In this document: piece after piece, positions 1 through 5,467 of the stretch
How the letters are laid out: each line of letters starts with the position of its first letter
How positions within the stretch are numbered: the first letter of the stretch is position 1
DNA from: CAVYYW01 sp963772845
Lineage (GTDB): Bacteria; Bacillota; Bacilli; Bacillales; Sporolactobacillaceae
Direction of reading: 5' to 3'
Assembly: GCA_963772845.1 (NCBI GenBank)
Contig: CAVYYW010000022.1
Coordinates: forward strand, 1 to 8,395
Length of the DNA stretch: 8,395 bases
Notes under the pieces: model-generated
Databases searched by the model: none
The model's input: the letters and a program-made list of their open reading frames with translations, nothing else
Told to the model about the DNA's origin: nothing
Position numbers and translations under genes: made by a program

Positions 1-78
1 TCTGGAGTCAGTTATTTAAAAAAAGTTCTGGATCATCGTTTCTTCCCGGAACTATGGGATTTACGAACAGAAATTTAA
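1..78 (+). CDS. C-terminal tail of an unidentified protein (5' partial)
   Basis: Frame 1 is open from the window edge to a TAA at 76-78 and encodes 25 residues ending FFPELWDLRTEI. A good intrinsic terminator follows seven bases later, which supports this being the true end of a gene. The fragment is too short to name a family, and no membrane segment or motif is visible. It is probably unrelated in function to the next gene, since the terminator and a possible new promoter lie between them. Confidence 0.6.
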   Translation, partial: SGVSYLKKVLDHRFFPELWDLRTEI

Positions 79-84
79 TACACT

Positions 85-120
85 GGAGCAGACAGTAAGA
101 GGTCTGCTCCTTTTCTTATT
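85..120 (+). terminator. Intrinsic terminator after the first partial gene
   Basis: A perfect 9-bp stem, GGAGCAGAC (85-93) with GTCTGCTCC (102-110), encloses an 8-base loop. It is followed by TTTTCTTATT. It lies directly after the stop at 78. Confidence 0.9.
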
Positions 121-138
121 CTCCTATAATGATGAGCA

Positions 139-147
139 TGGTACAAT
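139..147 (+). promoter_or_regulatory. Possible extended -10 promoter for the vanZ-like/cvfB unit
   Basis: TGGTACAAT at 139-147 is a TGn-extended -10 element (TACAAT). No good -35 is present: TTCTCC lies at 17-base spacing. A plain TATAAT at 125-130 is an alternative but also lacks a -35. The position, after a terminator and about 35 bases before the start codon, makes a promoter here likely. Confidence 0.4.
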
Positions 148-180
148 AAAGCATCAGCAATTCCTGGCAGGGGTGAGTTT

Positions 181-693
181 TTGACGAAAAAACAGGGAAT
201 TATAGTAGTGTGCGTGGCCGTTGTCTGGGTTTTATTCATGGGCGTCATTTTTCAGCAATCAGGAACGCCCTATAAGGATCAGGATATGAAGCCTTTTTTA
301 CGAAAAGTCATCCAACTGAAGCCTGGAGATTTACCGAATGTGTCTTTTTATTATGGTGATGAAAGCGTCACGTCTCAGGAACCCTATGATTTTATTGAGT
401 TTCTGATTCGGAAGCTTGGTCACATTACTGAATATACGGTTTTAGCAAGCTTAACAGTCGCCGTGCTGATGCTCATGAGAATCAGAACATGGAAAGCCTG
501 TCTGTATGGAGGGATATTCAGCCTATTCTATGCAATGACAGATGAATGGCATCAACGGTTTATTCCAGGGCGGACAGGACATCTGATTGATGTGTTCACG
601 TTTGATCTTTTTGGTGTCTTATTGGGATTATTTATGATATCCGTTGTAAGGATGATGATCCTGGCATTGATTCCAGGAAAAAAAGGGGTCTGA
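181..693 (+). CDS. VanZ-like family membrane protein
   Basis: A 170-residue integral membrane protein of the VanZ-like family. The namesake VanZ gives low-level teicoplanin resistance, but most chromosomal members have no known role, so none is assigned here. An N-terminal membrane helix (about residues 6-24) is followed by FQQS (24-27), an extracytoplasmic-looking stretch, KLGHITEY (78-85) with the family H..EY pattern, and the signature DEWHQRFIPGRTG (121-133) running into LIDVFTFDLFGVLLG. Two or three more hydrophobic helices lie between residues 86 and 165. The TTG start is chosen because AGGGGTGA lies four bases upstream and no other in-frame start fits. The cvfB-type gene starts 29 bases downstream and may be co-transcribed. 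The stop codon lies inside a 13-bp GGGGTC/GACCCC palindrome, so the last residues (GKKGV) may come from a repeat. Confidence 0.9.
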   Translation: MTKKQGIIVVCVAVVWVLFMGVIFQQSGTPYKDQDMKPFLRKVIQLKPGDLPNVSFYYGDESVTSQEPYDFIEFLIRKLGHITEYTVLASLTVAVLMLMRIRTWKACLYGGIFSLFYAMTDEWHQRFIPGRTGHLIDVFTFDLFGVLLGLFMISVVRMMILALIPGKKGV

Positions 694-697
694 CCCC
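685..697 (+). repeat. Short GGGGTC-T-GACCCC palindrome, possible dispersed repeat
   Basis: A perfect 6-bp inverted repeat with one central base, preceded by an A-run and followed by AATTAAATTT. The TGA stop of the VanZ-like gene is its centre (691-693). From memory, TTAATTGGGGTCAGACCCC-type sequences recur between and at the ends of genes in many Bacillaceae. Copy number in this genome cannot be seen here. As RNA it would form a very tight hairpin, if any, and it lacks a U-tract, so it is not a good terminator. Confidence 0.6.
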
Positions 698-722
698 AAT
701 TAAATTTGAGAGGGTGCTGGCA

Positions 723-1576
723 ATGAATCAGCTTCAGGCAGGAACGGTACAAACATTAGACGTTGCAAGAGAAGTGGACTTTGGCCACTTTTTAACGAAT
801 GGAAAAGAAGAAGTGCTCCTGCATAAGAATGATAAAGCAGAAACGTTTGATCCAACTGAACCGGTGGAGGTCTTTTTGTATCAGGATCATCAGGGACGGC
901 TAGCCGCTTCAATGGCAATTCCAACAGTACAGCTCGGTACATACAGCTGGGTAGAGGTTGTTAATACGAGACGGTCTCTCGGCGCATTCGTTTCGATAGG
1001 AATCAGCAAGGATATGCTTGTCTCAAAAGATGATCTGCCGGACATGCTGACGGTATGGCCAGAAAAAGGCGATAAACTGTATTGCACACTGGTGACAGAT
1101 AAAAAAGGACGGCTCTTTGCTAAGATGGCTCCTCATGAGGTCTTTGAGGATTTGAAAACGGAGGCCACAGCAGAGGCGTTCAATAAAAATGTCGAAGGTT
1201 ATGTTTATCAGGCAAACCGGGCAGGGTCTTTTGTCTATACAGATGAAGGATTTGCCGGCTTTTTGCACGAAAATGAACGTAAGCAAGAACCCCGGATTGG
1301 TCAGCGGATTAAGGGCCGGGTAATTGATGTAAAAGAGGATGGCTCGGTGAATATATCATTGCTTGGAAGGACTTACGAGGTATTGGATGAAGACGCTGAG
1401 ATTATTCTTGCTTACATGGATAGTCGCGAAGGAGCCATGCCTTATTCAGATAAAAGCACCCGGAAGATATAAAAAATAAGTTCAAATTGAGCAAAGCCGC
1501 ATTTAAGCGTGCACTTGGAAGGCTTATGAAAGAAGAGAAAGTGTATCAAAAAGAAGGCTGGACATACAGGAAATAA
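723..1576 (+). pseudogene. cvfB: CvfB/YitL-family S1-domain RNA-binding protein, frameshifted near the 3' end
   Basis: CvfB (YitL in B. subtilis) is a cytoplasmic RNA-binding protein with tandem S1-type domains and a C-terminal winged helix; in Staphylococcus aureus it affects virulence gene expression. The frame from ATG 723 gives S1-like segments at about residues 1-62, 70-138 and 152-216 (for example VEGYVYQANRAGSFVY and GFAGFLHENE). After S245 it ends at TAA 1470-1472 with the foreign tail TRKI. A frame beginning at CCG 1460 continues the family sequence as PEDIKNKFKLSK, then AAFKRALGRLMKEEKVYQ and GWTYRK, with a stop at 1574-1576. One missing base between 1455 and 1461 (for example AGCGACCCG read as AGCACCCG) explains this and would restore about 284 residues. 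GTG 714 is rejected as the start because it overlaps the GAGAGGG binding site, which sits eight bases from ATG 723. This is either sequencing error or a true truncation lacking the winged helix. Confidence 0.88.
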
Positions 1577-1581
1577 GGATT

Positions 1582-1613
1582 GGGCTGGGCATGCGTGCTT
1601 CAGCCCTTTTTTT
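1582..1613 (+). terminator. Intrinsic terminator of the cvfB-type gene
   Basis: GGGCTG (1582-1587) pairs with CAGCCC (1601-1606), with GCA/TGC able to pair inside the loop, followed by TTTTTTT at 1607-1613. It begins six bases after the stop of the frameshift-restored reading frame. This independently supports 1576 as the original gene end. Confidence 0.9.
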
Positions 1614-1869
1614 ATCTAAGGCACGATCTTGAATAATGCTGAAGCAGAAAAGTAATGGGAAACAATTTTTGATTGGATTTTGCCGGGTTAAAGCTAGTGG
1701 GAGTCAAGGGTAAGAATGTGTCCGCGACTCGGGGATATCAAACGGTGGGCACGGCGACAGAGCTTGATTGCCGTGTATTCATTACTGAAAGCTCTTCCTT
1801 TCTTTTAAGGTATTTACAGTATTCGACATTATTAGGGGATTTCCTTTTTATCTATAAAAAAAAATTTTT
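1614..1869. other. Non-coding interval with a GC-rich island of unknown origin
   Basis: No convincing gene is present. Positions about 1680-1790 are visibly richer in G and C than the AT-rich DNA on both sides and contain GTGGGAGTCAAGGG and GGTGGGCACGGCGACAGAGC. A TTG-initiated reading frame crosses the area but has no ribosome binding site and runs into the 3' end of the opposing FNT gene, so it is not called. The island could be the remnant of a dispersed repeat or a decayed gene. Confidence 0.5.
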
Positions 1870-1935
1870 CAAAAAAGAGAGGAGTTTGATGTCTGCTCTC
1901 ATGGAGCTTAATCCACCATCAAAATCCCTCTCCTT
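1870..1935 (-). terminator. Probable terminator of the FNT gene
   Basis: On the minus strand, GAGAGG (1932-1927) and TTTGATG (1923-1917) pair with CATCAAA (1891-1885) and CCTCTC (1882-1877), with small internal loops. A GCTC/GAGC mini-stem sits in the apical loop. Six U residues follow at 1876-1871. It lies 17 bases beyond the FNT stop. The large loop and the interrupted stem make it less canonical than the other terminators here. Confidence 0.6.
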
Positions 1936-1951
1936 AATGCCTTCAAGTCAA

Positions 1952-2839
1952 TTAATTTCCAAGTTCTCTGCGATAGGCGAATGAGAACACAAGCGAGACC
2001 ATAATGGCGCCGCCGATGATGTTGCCGATGCTTGCCGGAACCAAGTTAAACCATAGTAGCTCATACCATGGATGATCATGATTCATAAAGATCGCCAGCG
2101 AAAAATAGCCCATGTTTGCTGCACTGTGCTGAAAATTGCCTGCGACAAACAAAATGACAGGCAATGCGGTTCCAATCACTTTGCCGACAAGGTCTCTCGC
2201 GGCAGTGGTCAGGAAAGCAGCCATACCAATCAGCCAGTTAGCAATAATTCCGGAAAGAAGCACCTGGAACCAACCCCACACGCCGTGATCCATAAATTTC
2301 ATTTTATGACTAAGAAGAACGCCCAGTTCATTTGAAAAATGGGGACTCATTGAGTCTGACAGGAAGATTATACAGGCGACAAACATGGCACCGATTATAT
2401 TACCGAGCCAGGTTGAGGCCCAAAACCGAAGAAAACGTCTCTTTAACCAATAGGGTCCTTGAAAAAGATAAGAGGGCAAAAGCACATTTACTTCAGTAAA
2501 CAGGATGGCTCCTGAAATAAATACCATGGCGTAGCCTGTTGCAAATCCGATCCCGCTGAGCAGGAAGGTGAGTGCCTCTTGATGAATGCCAAGGATCAGG
2601 AGGATAGAAAAGACGGCCCCAAACGTCATGAATGACCCTGCCTTTAGGGATAAAACAAATTGCGAGGGAAGGTTTGTTTCCAAGTGATCCTTTCCTTTTT
2701 CACTGAACGTTTCTATGATCTGTGAAGGAATAAAGAATTGCCTTGCGGGCTGTTCAACTTCACTCTTTTCCTCGTCATTTGGTGTGCCGGTGTCATCCTC
2801 CTTTTCGAGGTCGTCTTCTAATTTATTATCATCTGTCAT
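1952..2839 (-). CDS. Formate/nitrite transporter (FNT) family membrane protein with an acidic N-terminal extension
   Basis: A 295-residue FNT-family channel/transporter, expected as a homopentamer in the cytoplasmic membrane. Known members carry formate, nitrite, hydrosulfide or other small monovalent anions; the substrate here is unknown. Visible family elements are AGSFMTFGAVFS (67-78, first helix), ISGAILFTEVN (108-118), NWLIGMAAFLT (201-211), FQHSAANM (236-243, carrying the conserved pore histidine, H238) and NLVPASIGNIIGGA (265-278). In well-known FNT proteins the histidine motif reads FEHS, so this one has Q for E. Residues 1-30 are very acidic (14 Asp/Glu), recalling the longer YfdC-like branch. 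ATG 2839 is chosen because GGAGGA lies six bases upstream; an in-frame TTG at 2881 has no such site. It diverges from the ROK kinase gene. A SigB-like promoter candidate lies upstream. Confidence 0.92.
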   Translation of the reverse strand: MTDDNKLEDDLEKEDDTGTPNDEEKSEVEQPARQFFIPSQIIETFSEKGKDHLETNLPSQFVLSLKAGSFMTFGAVFSILLILGIHQEALTFLLSGIGFATGYAMVFISGAILFTEVNVLLPSYLFQGPYWLKRRFLRFWASTWLGNIIGAMFVACIIFLSDSMSPHFSNELGVLLSHKMKFMDHGVWGWFQVLLSGIIANWLIGMAAFLTTAARDLVGKVIGTALPVILFVAGNFQHSAANMGYFSLAIFMNHDHPWYELLWFNLVPASIGNIIGGAIMVSLVFSFAYRRELGN

Positions 2840-2884
2840 TATGGTTCCTCCATTTTGTATAAAGTTAGTAAGGTCTAACAAAAT

Positions 2885-2910
2885 CTACCCTATTTTCTCT
2901 TCTCTTAACC
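2885..2910 (-). promoter_or_regulatory. Candidate SigB-type promoter for the FNT gene
   Basis: Read on the minus strand, GGTTAA (2910-2905), a 14-base spacer, then GGGTAG (2890-2885). This is close to the Bacillus SigB consensus of GTTTAA and GGGTAT with about 14 bases between. A start site near 2878 would give a roughly 40-base leader containing the GGAGGA site. A GTTAG/CTAAC inverted repeat (2864-2879) lies at the predicted start. This is pattern matching only. Confidence 0.38.
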
Positions 2911-2965
2911 CTTCAATGAAAAAAAGTGAGTTTTATTATTGTCTTTCCTAAACTTTCTGTATAAT

Positions 2966-2995
2966 AAAAAAAGAAGGGCTTGAACAACCCTTCTT
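2966..2995 (-). terminator. Minus-strand terminator inside a divergent intergenic region
   Basis: On the minus strand, AAGAAGGG (2995-2988) pairs perfectly with CCCTTCTT (2978-2971) around a 9-base loop. It is followed by TTTTT (2970-2966) and ATTAT. On the plus strand no T-run follows. No minus-strand gene lies upstream, so it would stop antisense transcripts from the kinase gene or attenuate a long FNT leader. Confidence 0.7.
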
Positions 2996-3015
2996 CAGAT
3001 CGTCGCTTAATAAAT

Positions 3016-3041
3016 GTTATGTCACGAGGATTTGAGGGTAT
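3016..3041 (+). promoter_or_regulatory. Weak candidate SigB-type promoter for the ROK kinase
   Basis: GTTATG (3016-3021), a 14-base spacer, then a perfect SigB -10 GGGTAT (3036-3041). Only the first three bases of the -35 match GTTTAA. An alternative is a SigA-type TATAAT at 2960-2965 with TTGTCT 15 bases upstream, which would place the 2971-2995 hairpin at the start of the transcript. Confidence 0.28.
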
Positions 3042-3117
3042 GTTTTTAATCAGAAGCACTTAGAGAAAAAGAGATGAGATAAGCTAAACGATTTGTTTAC
3101 AAAAGGGAGGAACGCAT

Positions 3118-4101
3118 ATGTATACTATTGGCGTTGATATTGGAGGAACACAAATTAGAGCAGGTCTTGTTAATGAAGAAGGAAAAATTACAGCAATTAA
3201 TAAAAATATGACACTTGCTCATGAAGGACAGGCACCTGTTCTTGAGCGGGTTATGAATACGATTGATGAATTGCTTAAAAGCAACGGCGTAAGGCTTTCT
3301 AATATAAAAGGAATGGGAATCTGCGTACCTGGACCTCTTGATCCGAAGACAGGCACCATCGTTTCATCACCTAACCTTCCCGGGTTCGAGAACGTTCCGT
3401 TAAGAGATATTATCGGCGGGAAGTATGATTTCCCTGTCTTTCTAGCAAATGATGGAAATGCGGCAGCCTTAGGAGAATTTATTTATGGAAACGGTAAGAA
3501 TGTTGATAACCTGATTTATATGACGATCAGTACAGGTATAGGCGGCGGTGTGGTTTCAGATGGTAATCTGCTGCAGGGTTTTGAAGGAAACGCCGCTGAA
3601 GTCGGTCATATGACAGTTAATCCTGACGGTCCGAAGTGCGGCTGCGGAAACCACGGCTGTGTTGAAGCTTATGCCTCTGGAACAGGAATGGTCAATCGAA
3701 TGACGGCTCTATTAAAAGAGACAGAAAAGCCTTCTAAACTAAGAGAGGTAAGCAATGAACTGAAATCCGTTGATTATGTGAAAAACCTGACTTCCAAGCA
3801 TATTATTGAAGCAGCACAGGATGGTGACGAGCTTGCAAAAACGATTGTAACCGATGCCAGCTATTATCTTGGAATCGCCATTGGAAACCTTGTGAACATG
3901 TTTAATCCGGAAATGATCGTTTTTGGGGGCGGTGTCAGCCAGGCAGGGGCTACGTTCCTGAACCCTGCGATTGAAGAAGGGAAAAAGCGGGCGATGAAGG
4001 GGATGACAGATCACGTTGTCTTTGCAGAGACTTCGCATGGCGATGACATCGGCGTGCTGGGCGCAGCGGCGCTGGTCGATCATTTTTTAAAAGATGAGTA
4101 A
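3118..4101 (+). CDS. ROK-family sugar kinase, probable glucokinase
   Basis: A 327-residue cytoplasmic kinase of the ROK family, most like bacterial glucokinases that phosphorylate glucose with ATP at the entry of glycolysis. VDIGGTQIRAG (6-16) is the phosphate-binding motif. LANDGNAAALGE (109-120) holds the catalytic base, D112. STGIGGG (138-144) is the second phosphate loop. EVGH (161-164), then CGCGNHGCVEAYASG (174-188), is the ROK signature with the zinc-binding His and three Cys. VFGGGVSQAG (268-277) closes the nucleotide site. All expected catalytic and zinc residues are present and the length is normal, so the enzyme looks intact. Start ATG 3118 follows AAAGGGAGG with a seven-base spacer. 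It is a single-gene unit ending in a terminator, not in the yqgQ-glcK context of B. subtilis. Other hexoses or acylated amino sugars cannot be excluded as substrates, so no symbol is given. Confidence 0.94.
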   Translation: MYTIGVDIGGTQIRAGLVNEEGKITAINKNMTLAHEGQAPVLERVMNTIDELLKSNGVRLSNIKGMGICVPGPLDPKTGTIVSSPNLPGFENVPLRDIIGGKYDFPVFLANDGNAAALGEFIYGNGKNVDNLIYMTISTGIGGGVVSDGNLLQGFEGNAAEVGHMTVNPDGPKCGCGNHGCVEAYASGTGMVNRMTALLKETEKPSKLREVSNELKSVDYVKNLTSKHIIEAAQDGDELAKTIVTDASYYLGIAIGNLVNMFNPEMIVFGGGVSQAGATFLNPAIEEGKKRAMKGMTDHVVFAETSHGDDIGVLGAAALVDHFLKDE

Positions 4102-4113
4102 AATACAGCATTT

Positions 4114-4146
4114 AAAAACGGCTTCCATTGAGGGAGCCGTTTTTTA
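4114..4146 (+). terminator. Intrinsic terminator of the ROK kinase gene
   Basis: ACGGCTTCC (4118-4126) pairs with GGGAGCCGT (4132-4140), with one G-U wobble, around the loop ATTGA. A T-run follows at 4140-4145. It lies 13 bases after the stop. Confidence 0.92.
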
Positions 4147-4261
4147 TATCAACAAATTTATGATACATATTATTATGAAAACAAAATAATTTTATATAAA
4201 GAAAAAATCCTGACGGTTGAGGGGGTTAGAATTTGGCTACATGATCGCAGCAGAAAAACTA

Positions 4262-4495
4262 TTATTTTGAAAACCCAGCACTTTTAAAGTCAGGCTGATT
4301 GGTATAAGGAATGTAACTAAAGATGTGCTGGGAGCCAAATTCTAAAGCTTCTAAGATCTGTTCCTCAGATAAACCTGTATGCTCAGCTACCTGAATAATC
4401 TTTGGTGAATTGGCTTGTTTATCTTTAAGAATTTGTAATGATTCCTTTACTTTTTCGAGTGCCTTTACATATTTCCGGTCGGTAATCATGCGCAT
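4262..4495 (-). CDS. Small protein resembling sigma-70 region 3 (stand-alone)
   Basis: A 77-residue soluble protein. Its middle, about residues 27-55 (NSPKIIQVAEHTGLSEEQ, then ILEALEFGSQH), closely resembles region 3 of SigB/SigF/SigG-type sigma factors; for comparison, SigB contains RSPKVEEIAEFLDVSEEEV. A charged, probably helical segment (KYVKALEKVKESLQILKDK) precedes it, as in those factors. The flanking DNA-binding regions 2 and 4 are absent, so it cannot act as a full sigma factor. It could be an old gene fragment or a small regulator. A start at GTG 4498 or ATG 4489 is also possible. The obvious binding site AAAAGGAG is 15 bases from ATG 4495 but ideally spaced for ATG 4503, which is followed at once by a TGA overlapping ATG 4495. 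Two promoter candidates and no frame interruption favour expression. Confidence 0.7.
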   Translation of the reverse strand: MRMITDRKYVKALEKVKESLQILKDKQANSPKIIQVAEHTGLSEEQILEALEFGSQHIFSYIPYTNQPDFKSAGFSK

Positions 4496-4506
4496 CACAG
4501 CATCAT
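4495..4506 (-). promoter_or_regulatory. Possible three-codon leader ORF coupled to the sigma region-3-like gene
   Basis: On the minus strand GGAG (4514-4511) is followed by ATG ATG CTG TGA (4506-4495). The TGA overlaps the likely start as TGATG. The arrangement would allow translational coupling, or it may mark a small indel at the start of the gene. Confidence 0.35.
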
Positions 4507-4522
4507 CACACTCCTTTTAAAA

Positions 4523-4531
4523 AGTATAGCA
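4523..4531 (-). promoter_or_regulatory. Second, extended -10 promoter candidate for the sigma region-3-like gene
   Basis: TGCTATACT on the minus strand is a TGn-extended -10 element, but there is no good -35. A transcript would begin just upstream of the GGAG site. Confidence 0.35.
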
Positions 4532-4620
4532 AATTTTAGTTAGAAATTATATAACAAAGTAATCTTTTGTCGAATAATTCTGACTAATAAACCACACTCA
4601 TATTTTTCGGTAATTTGGTT

Positions 4621-4649
4621 AGTATAGACTTATAGTCAGTTAAAGTCAA
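4621..4649 (-). promoter_or_regulatory. Strong SigA-type promoter for the sigma region-3-like gene
   Basis: On the minus strand TTGACT (4649-4644), a spacer of exactly 17 bases, then TATACT (4626-4621). Each hexamer differs from consensus at one position. The predicted start near 4614 gives a leader of about 115 bases. It begins only 14 bases after the stop of the upstream 81-residue gene, with no terminator in between. Confidence 0.7.
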
Positions 4650-4662
4650 ACAATCCCGTTCA

Positions 4663-4908
4663 CTATGATTTTGATCTTATGGATCGGCGGGAATTGTAAG
4701 CGGTATTTGTTCCCAATTCATTATTGATGAGAGACTCCATTTCTTCTAAATGCCGGCGCTCCACCAGCGGGTCTTCTTCAGACCACCTGACCGAATAGAC
4801 AAAGTAGAAACCGTTAATGATTCTAAAAAACACCGTTGAAGCCGGACAGTGGTCGAAGACAGCCTTTATACCATAACGTTTGCGATATCCCCAACTCAGG
4901 ATTTCCAT
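4663..4908 (-). CDS. Hypothetical 81-residue protein
   Basis: I do not recognise this protein. ATG 4908 is preceded by AAAGGTGAGG four bases away, a good Bacillus binding site, and the frame runs uninterrupted to TAG 4663. The N-terminal half is mixed aromatic and basic (MEILSWGYRKRYGIK, then FFRIINGFYFVYSVRW). The middle is acidic and probably helical (SEEDPLVERRHLEEMESLINNEL). The last 15 residues are polar and basic and look disordered. There is no signal peptide, clear membrane helix or metal motif; the hydrophobic stretch near residues 26-38 is too short and broken. It lies upstream of the sigma region-3-like gene on the same strand, but that gene has its own promoter, so a shared role is not implied. 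Confidence 0.65.
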   Translation of the reverse strand: MEILSWGYRKRYGIKAVFDHCPASTVFFRIINGFYFVYSVRWSEEDPLVERRHLEEMESLINNELGTNTAYNSRRSIRSKS

Positions 4909-5081
4909 ACATCCTCACCTTTATGGTGAAAAGGCGTTGACTAAACCTTTCCATGATAATGCTAGTTTAGCAGGTTCTTCTTAAAAAGAACAGAAAAGAC
5001 GCTCGTATGTTCGTAATTTTATTGTGAATTTAATATGGGAGAATACGTTTTTATATGATTCTACATCGTTATGATTTCATT

Positions 5082-5143
5082 GGAAGACGGCGACTTAGCG
5101 GGAATAGCTTGAGGAGAAAACCAAGCAGGAAACGTAGCAACTG
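5082..5143 (+). repeat. Partial copy of a Bacillaceae-type dispersed intergenic repeat
   Basis: It begins GGAAGACGGCGAC (5082-5094) and continues with GCGGGAATAGC. From memory, GGAAGACGGCGACTCCTGCG-type sequences are a recurrent intergenic family in Bacillaceae. It resembles the reverse complement of 5202-5321 imperfectly, so the two form a diverged inverted pair. Confidence 0.5.
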
Positions 5144-5201
5144 AAAAAGTTCTTTTTTCCCATTGAGCCGGACTTGCTGATGTGGCAACTAAAGAATCCC
5201 C

Positions 5202-5321
5202 CAGCGACATCGTCGCTGTTGTTTTCCGCTCTAGGCTGCTCGCTTTCCACGGGCACGGCCTCAGCTAACTTTGGCGTGGTTTCTTTGTGCGCCTGTGAGG
5301 TCTTCAGCTCTTGCTTTTCTC
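5202..5321 (-). repeat. Inverted second copy of the dispersed intergenic repeat
   Basis: It contains TTTCCGCTCTAGGCTGCTCG and CTTTCCACGGGCACGG, then GGTCTTCAGCTCTTGC, which are right-end and inner parts of the same family in reverse orientation. It starts with a perfect hairpin, CAGCGAC-ATC-GTCGCTG (5202-5218), followed by TTGTTTT. Confidence 0.55.
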
Positions 5322-5370
5322 ACTATAAGTATTTGAAGCAAAGCAATAATGAAATGAATTCATATAAGTA

Positions 5371-5399
5371 AAACGGTGCGGCAGAGCGCACCGCTCATT
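5371..5399 (+). repeat. 29-bp direct repeat, copy 1, with internal hairpin
   Basis: Identical over 29 bases to 5748-5776. It contains CGGTGCG (5374-5380) and CGCACCG (5387-5393), a perfect 7-bp stem around GCAGAG. Copy 1 is followed by a short TTTTAG. Confidence 0.92.
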
Positions 5400-5467
5400 T
5401 TAGATTTAATTGAGCCTGTCGGATACGTTTCGGCTGGCTTTTTGATGGCGAGGAGGGAAAATTAGGG

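Noticed and set aside
181..693. Glycopeptide resistance determinant (VanZ)
   Set aside because: The family resemblance is clear, but no other van genes are nearby. Chromosomal VanZ-like proteins are common and mostly of unknown role.
1673..1984. Plus-strand frame of about 103 residues starting TTG
   Set aside because: It has no ribosome binding site, crosses the FNT terminator and overlaps the 3' end of the confidently called opposing FNT gene.
2072..2335. Plus-strand frame opposite the FNT gene
   Set aside because: It is an antisense shadow of a well-supported membrane protein gene, with no start signal of its own.
3739..4083. Minus-strand frame of 114 residues opposite the ROK kinase gene
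   Set aside because: It is an antisense shadow of a confident gene. The minus-strand terminator at 2966-2995 is too distant to count as support.
5000..5013. Possible LexA (SOS) box, CGAACATACGAGCG on the minus strand, upstream of the 81-residue gene
   Set aside because: One half-site matches CGAAC perfectly, but the other (GAGCG in place of GTTCG) is poor, and the site lies about 90 bases from the start codon without a clear promoter.
5174..5371. Plus-strand frame of about 65 residues
   Set aside because: It lies within the inverted dispersed repeat, has no ribosome binding site and reads as low-information Ser/Cys-rich sequence.
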